This document shows, piece after piece, positions 61,966 through 64,000 of a stretch of 64,000 nucleotides of DNA. The notes under the pieces were generated by a model, which saw nothing but the letters and a program-made list of their open reading frames with translations, did no database searches and was not told where the DNA came from. A program made the translations under genes and the position numbers. Position 1 is the first letter of the stretch, and every line of letters begins with the position of its first letter. Source of the DNA: Gammaproteobacteria bacterium (lineage in GTDB: Bacteria; Pseudomonadota; Gammaproteobacteria; Xanthomonadales; SZUA-36). The stretch covers positions 1 to 64,000 of the forward strand of contig JAJRUM010000050.1 in the NCBI GenBank assembly GCA_024277815.1. The letters run 5' to 3'.

Positions 61966-64000
61966 GTGAAAAAAGTGTTTCGTCTAGTTTTTCGCTTTCT
62001 GGCGGCCTCAATTGTGCTTGGCGTAGTGACCTTGACCATCACCTATCTTGCTGTTGTAAAAGACCTTCCCGACGTTGACACATTGCGGGACATACAGCTT
62101 CAGGTACCCCTTCGCATCTACACGCAGGATGCCGAATTGATCAGCGTTTTTGGTGAGAAACGACGAATTCCAGTTCGAATTAACGAAATGCCGGAGCACT
62201 TGAAGAATGCTTTTATAGCAGGTGAAGACGCACGTTTCCGACAACACCCGGGGGTTGACTATCAGGGTGTAACCCGCGCGGTCTGGACGCTGGTAACAAC
62301 TGGAGAGAAGTCGGTTGGCGGCAGTACAATTACCCAAATGCTGGCGAGAAATTTCTTCCTCACACTGGAAAAAACCTTCACCCGCAAGATCAAAGAAATA
62401 TTCCTGGCACTAAAAATCGAACGTGAGTTAAGCAAAGACGAAATCCTTGAGCTTTTCCTGAACAAAATTCTGCTCGGGCACCGGGCATACGGTGTGGGTG
62501 CTGCTGCAGATGTCTACTATGGTAAATCCGTTGACCAATTAACCCTCGCACAGTGCGCCATGCTTGCAGCGCTGCCGAAGGCCCCTTCGAGGATAAACCC
62601 CATCACATCGCCGACACGCGCCATGCTGCGCCGGGACTATGTGCTCGGTCGCATGCTGGAACTCGACTATATTAGCGAAGCCGAATACCAGCAGGCGAAA
62701 AGTGAACGCAACACGGCTTTTTACCACGGAGCCACAACCAAAGTTTCCGCACCCTACCTGGCCGAAATGGTGCGCAAGGATATGCTGAGACGCTTTGGGC
62801 AAGCCGCCTACACAGGCGGGTACGAAGTCTATACAACCATTACCTCCCGCCTACAGGTAGCCGCTAATCAGGCACTGACCAGCGGTCTGGAAGCGTATGA
62901 CCGAAGGCATGGCTATCGGGGTGCCGAAGCACACGTGAACCTCGAAGCCAGTGCCACCACCAGCGAGTGGGGAGAGATATTGCAACCTTACAAAACAGTC
63001 GCCGGCATGGTACCGGGGCTGGTGACCGAACTTGATGAAGACATTGCGCTGGTCTACCAGGCTGATGGTCAGACTATTGCCCTGTCTCTGGCCGATGTGC
63101 AGTGGGCGAGAAAATTTATTGCACGCGACCGGGTCGGTTTCAAGCCTGAAAAGGTTAGCGATGTACTCAGTCAGGGCGACATCATCCGTACGCGCATGAA
63201 CGACGAAGGCCGGCGGCAATTGGTTCAACTGCCTGAAGTTGAGGCTTTGCTGGTTTCGTTGCGTCCAGCAGACGGTAGCATCAAAGCCCTGGTCGGTGGC
63301 TATGAATATACCCGTAGCAAATTTAACCGGGTCATTCAAAGCCGGCGCCAGCCGGGCTCTGGTTTCAAACCATTTATCTATTCAGCCGCACTTGAGAAAG
63401 GCAAGACGACAGCCAGTATTGTCAACGACGCTCCGATCGTTTTCAGCGACGCTGAACTGGAAAGAGAGTGGAAGCCACAAAACTATAGTGAGCAGTTTTA
63501 TGGGCCTACACGATTGCGGGAAGCCATGGTCAATTCGCGCAACCTCGTATCCATCAGGCTTTTGCGTGACATCGGCATCACTTACGCCAGCAACTACATC
63601 AGCAAGTTTGGTTTCGACCCGGCCGAACTGCCAGGCAACCTGTCGATGGCACTGGGCAGCGCATCCCTCAAACCGATCAGTATCGCCAGGGGGTACGCTG
63701 TCTTCGCCAACGGCGGTTTTCTGGTCGACCCCTATTATATTGAGCGCATCGTGGACGCAAAGGGAACCGTGCTGGTGGCCACCAACCCCCGGACAGTCTG
63801 TGCTGAAATTAACTGTGAGGATATTCAGCAACCCACAGATGAGCACAAAGTGGCCCAACAGACAAAACCGAGCTTCAGGCCATTACAGCTTGCAGACAAA
63901 TCAGACCTGCAGGTGACAGAGCAGGAGACCACTGAAGTCCAGAGTGCCGTCGCCAGGATGCTGCCAGCACCACGGGCGATCAGTGAACAGAATGCCTTCC
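61966..64000 (+). CDS. mrcA: Penicillin-binding protein 1A (3' end outside window)
   Basis: PBP1A is a bifunctional glycosyltransferase-transpeptidase that makes peptidoglycan in the inner membrane with its domains in the periplasm. From GTG 61966 (AGGA seven bases upstream) 678 residues are in the window. The N-terminal membrane segment is FLAASIVLGVVTLTITYLAV. The glycosyltransferase centre is GEDARFRQHPG, with Glu87, then GGSTITQMLARN. A PBP1A-type OB region follows. The transpeptidase S-x-x-K motif is Ser465-GF-Lys468 (PGSGFKPF), and S-x-N is Ser524-R-Asn526. The KTG motif would fall beyond the window. It is divergent from pilM. Confidence 0.96.
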   Translation, partial: MKKVFRLVFRFLAASIVLGVVTLTITYLAVVKDLPDVDTLRDIQLQVPLRIYTQDAELISVFGEKRRIPVRINEMPEHLKNAFIAGEDARFRQHPGVDYQGVTRAVWTLVTTGEKSVGGSTITQMLARNFFLTLEKTFTRKIKEIFLALKIERELSKDEILELFLNKILLGHRAYGVGAAADVYYGKSVDQLTLAQCAMLAALPKAPSRINPITSPTRAMLRRDYVLGRMLELDYISEAEYQQAKSERNTAFYHGATTKVSAPYLAEMVRKDMLRRFGQAAYTGGYEVYTTITSRLQVAANQALTSGLEAYDRRHGYRGAEAHVNLEASATTSEWGEILQPYKTVAGMVPGLVTELDEDIALVYQADGQTIALSLADVQWARKFIARDRVGFKPEKVSDVLSQGDIIRTRMNDEGRRQLVQLPEVEALLVSLRPADGSIKALVGGYEYTRSKFNRVIQSRRQPGSGFKPFIYSAALEKGKTTASIVNDAPIVFSDAELEREWKPQNYSEQFYGPTRLREAMVNSRNLVSIRLLRDIGITYASNYISKFGFDPAELPGNLSMALGSASLKPISIARGYAVFANGGFLVDPYYIERIVDAKGTVLVATNPRTVCAEINCEDIQQPTDEHKVAQQTKPSFRPLQLADKSDLQVTEQETTEVQSAVARMLPAPRAISEQNAF

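Noticed and set aside
63239-63916. 225-codon plus-strand frame inside mrcA
   Set aside because: Out of frame with the transpeptidase domain, which has its catalytic S-x-x-K and S-x-N motifs there.
1-64000. Mobile elements, CRISPR arrays, tRNA or rRNA genes, prophage
   Set aside because: I looked for transposase motifs, regular spaced repeats, tRNA-like cloverleaf ends and integrase genes and saw none; intergenic gaps are short and mostly explained.

Overview
The window is 64 kb of gene-dense bacterial chromosome with no tRNA, rRNA, IS element, prophage or CRISPR array that I could recognise. It looks gammaproteobacterial. The evidence is mrcA divergent from pilMNOPQ, aroK-aroB-hemE, a long FadE acyl-CoA dehydrogenase, the Bfr/Bfd pair, Fur-type operators, two TonB-dependent receptors, an HAE-type RND pump, SixA, RppH and a GTP-type PEP carboxykinase. 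The mix of TonB receptors, peptidases and histidine catabolism suggests an aerobic, probably aquatic heterotroph. That ecology is inference, and I cannot name a genus. Several genes appear to start at TTG or GTG (pckG, glnS, mnmG, pilM, the M28 peptidase, mrcA).

Layout: 1-2402 aroK (3' end), aroB and hemE (+). 2403-2642 noncoding, rich in inverted repeats. 2643-6183 a 2OG-Fe(II) oxygenase-like protein and a large TonB-dependent receptor (-). 6472-8531 an ECF sigma factor, a membrane-anchored putative anti-sigma and a DUF4097 repeat protein (-). 8743-10336 a DUF3313 protein and a probable outer-membrane beta-barrel (+). 10410-14169 pckG followed by a TPR-sulfotransferase (-). 14299-17556 a TetR regulator divergent from fadE, with an operator-like palindrome over the fadE -10. 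17579-25304 an iron-related region: sufT, bfr, bfd, Fur boxes, a ferric-siderophore-type TonB receptor, an M28 peptidase, rppH and a FecCD/BtuCD-type ABC permease and ATPase.

25306-31616 (-) is an RND efflux operon: pump, adaptor, a carrier-like gene broken by an in-frame TAA, and a membrane protein of unknown function. 31782-33368 is a GMC oxidoreductase (+). 33376-35937 is an M48 peptidase with a long C-terminal extension plus LemA (-). 36040-37716 is glnS. 37802-41263 is a nonulosonic-acid (sialic-acid-like) cassette: a NeuB-type synthase without the usual C-terminal domain, a cytidylyltransferase fused to a HAD phosphatase, and a surface-carbohydrate protein. 41308-49761 holds a PLD-like protein, mnmG, a membrane TPR protein, a Tyr/Gly-rich lipoprotein and small membrane or lipoproteins. 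49783-53741 holds pepN, tag and sixA. 53765-56524 holds hutG, hutF and a DUF938 methyltransferase. 56594-61638 is the type IV pilus operon pilMNOPQ (-). It is divergent from mrcA (PBP1A), which runs off the right end.

I see no large undescribed defence or mobile system. The most notable signals are the synthase/fused phosphatase-cytidylyltransferase cassette, the nonsense-interrupted carrier in the efflux operon, the shared-Fur-box divergent promoters at bfd/receptor, and the separation and reversal of aroK-aroB relative to pilMNOPQ, two blocks that are normally contiguous.
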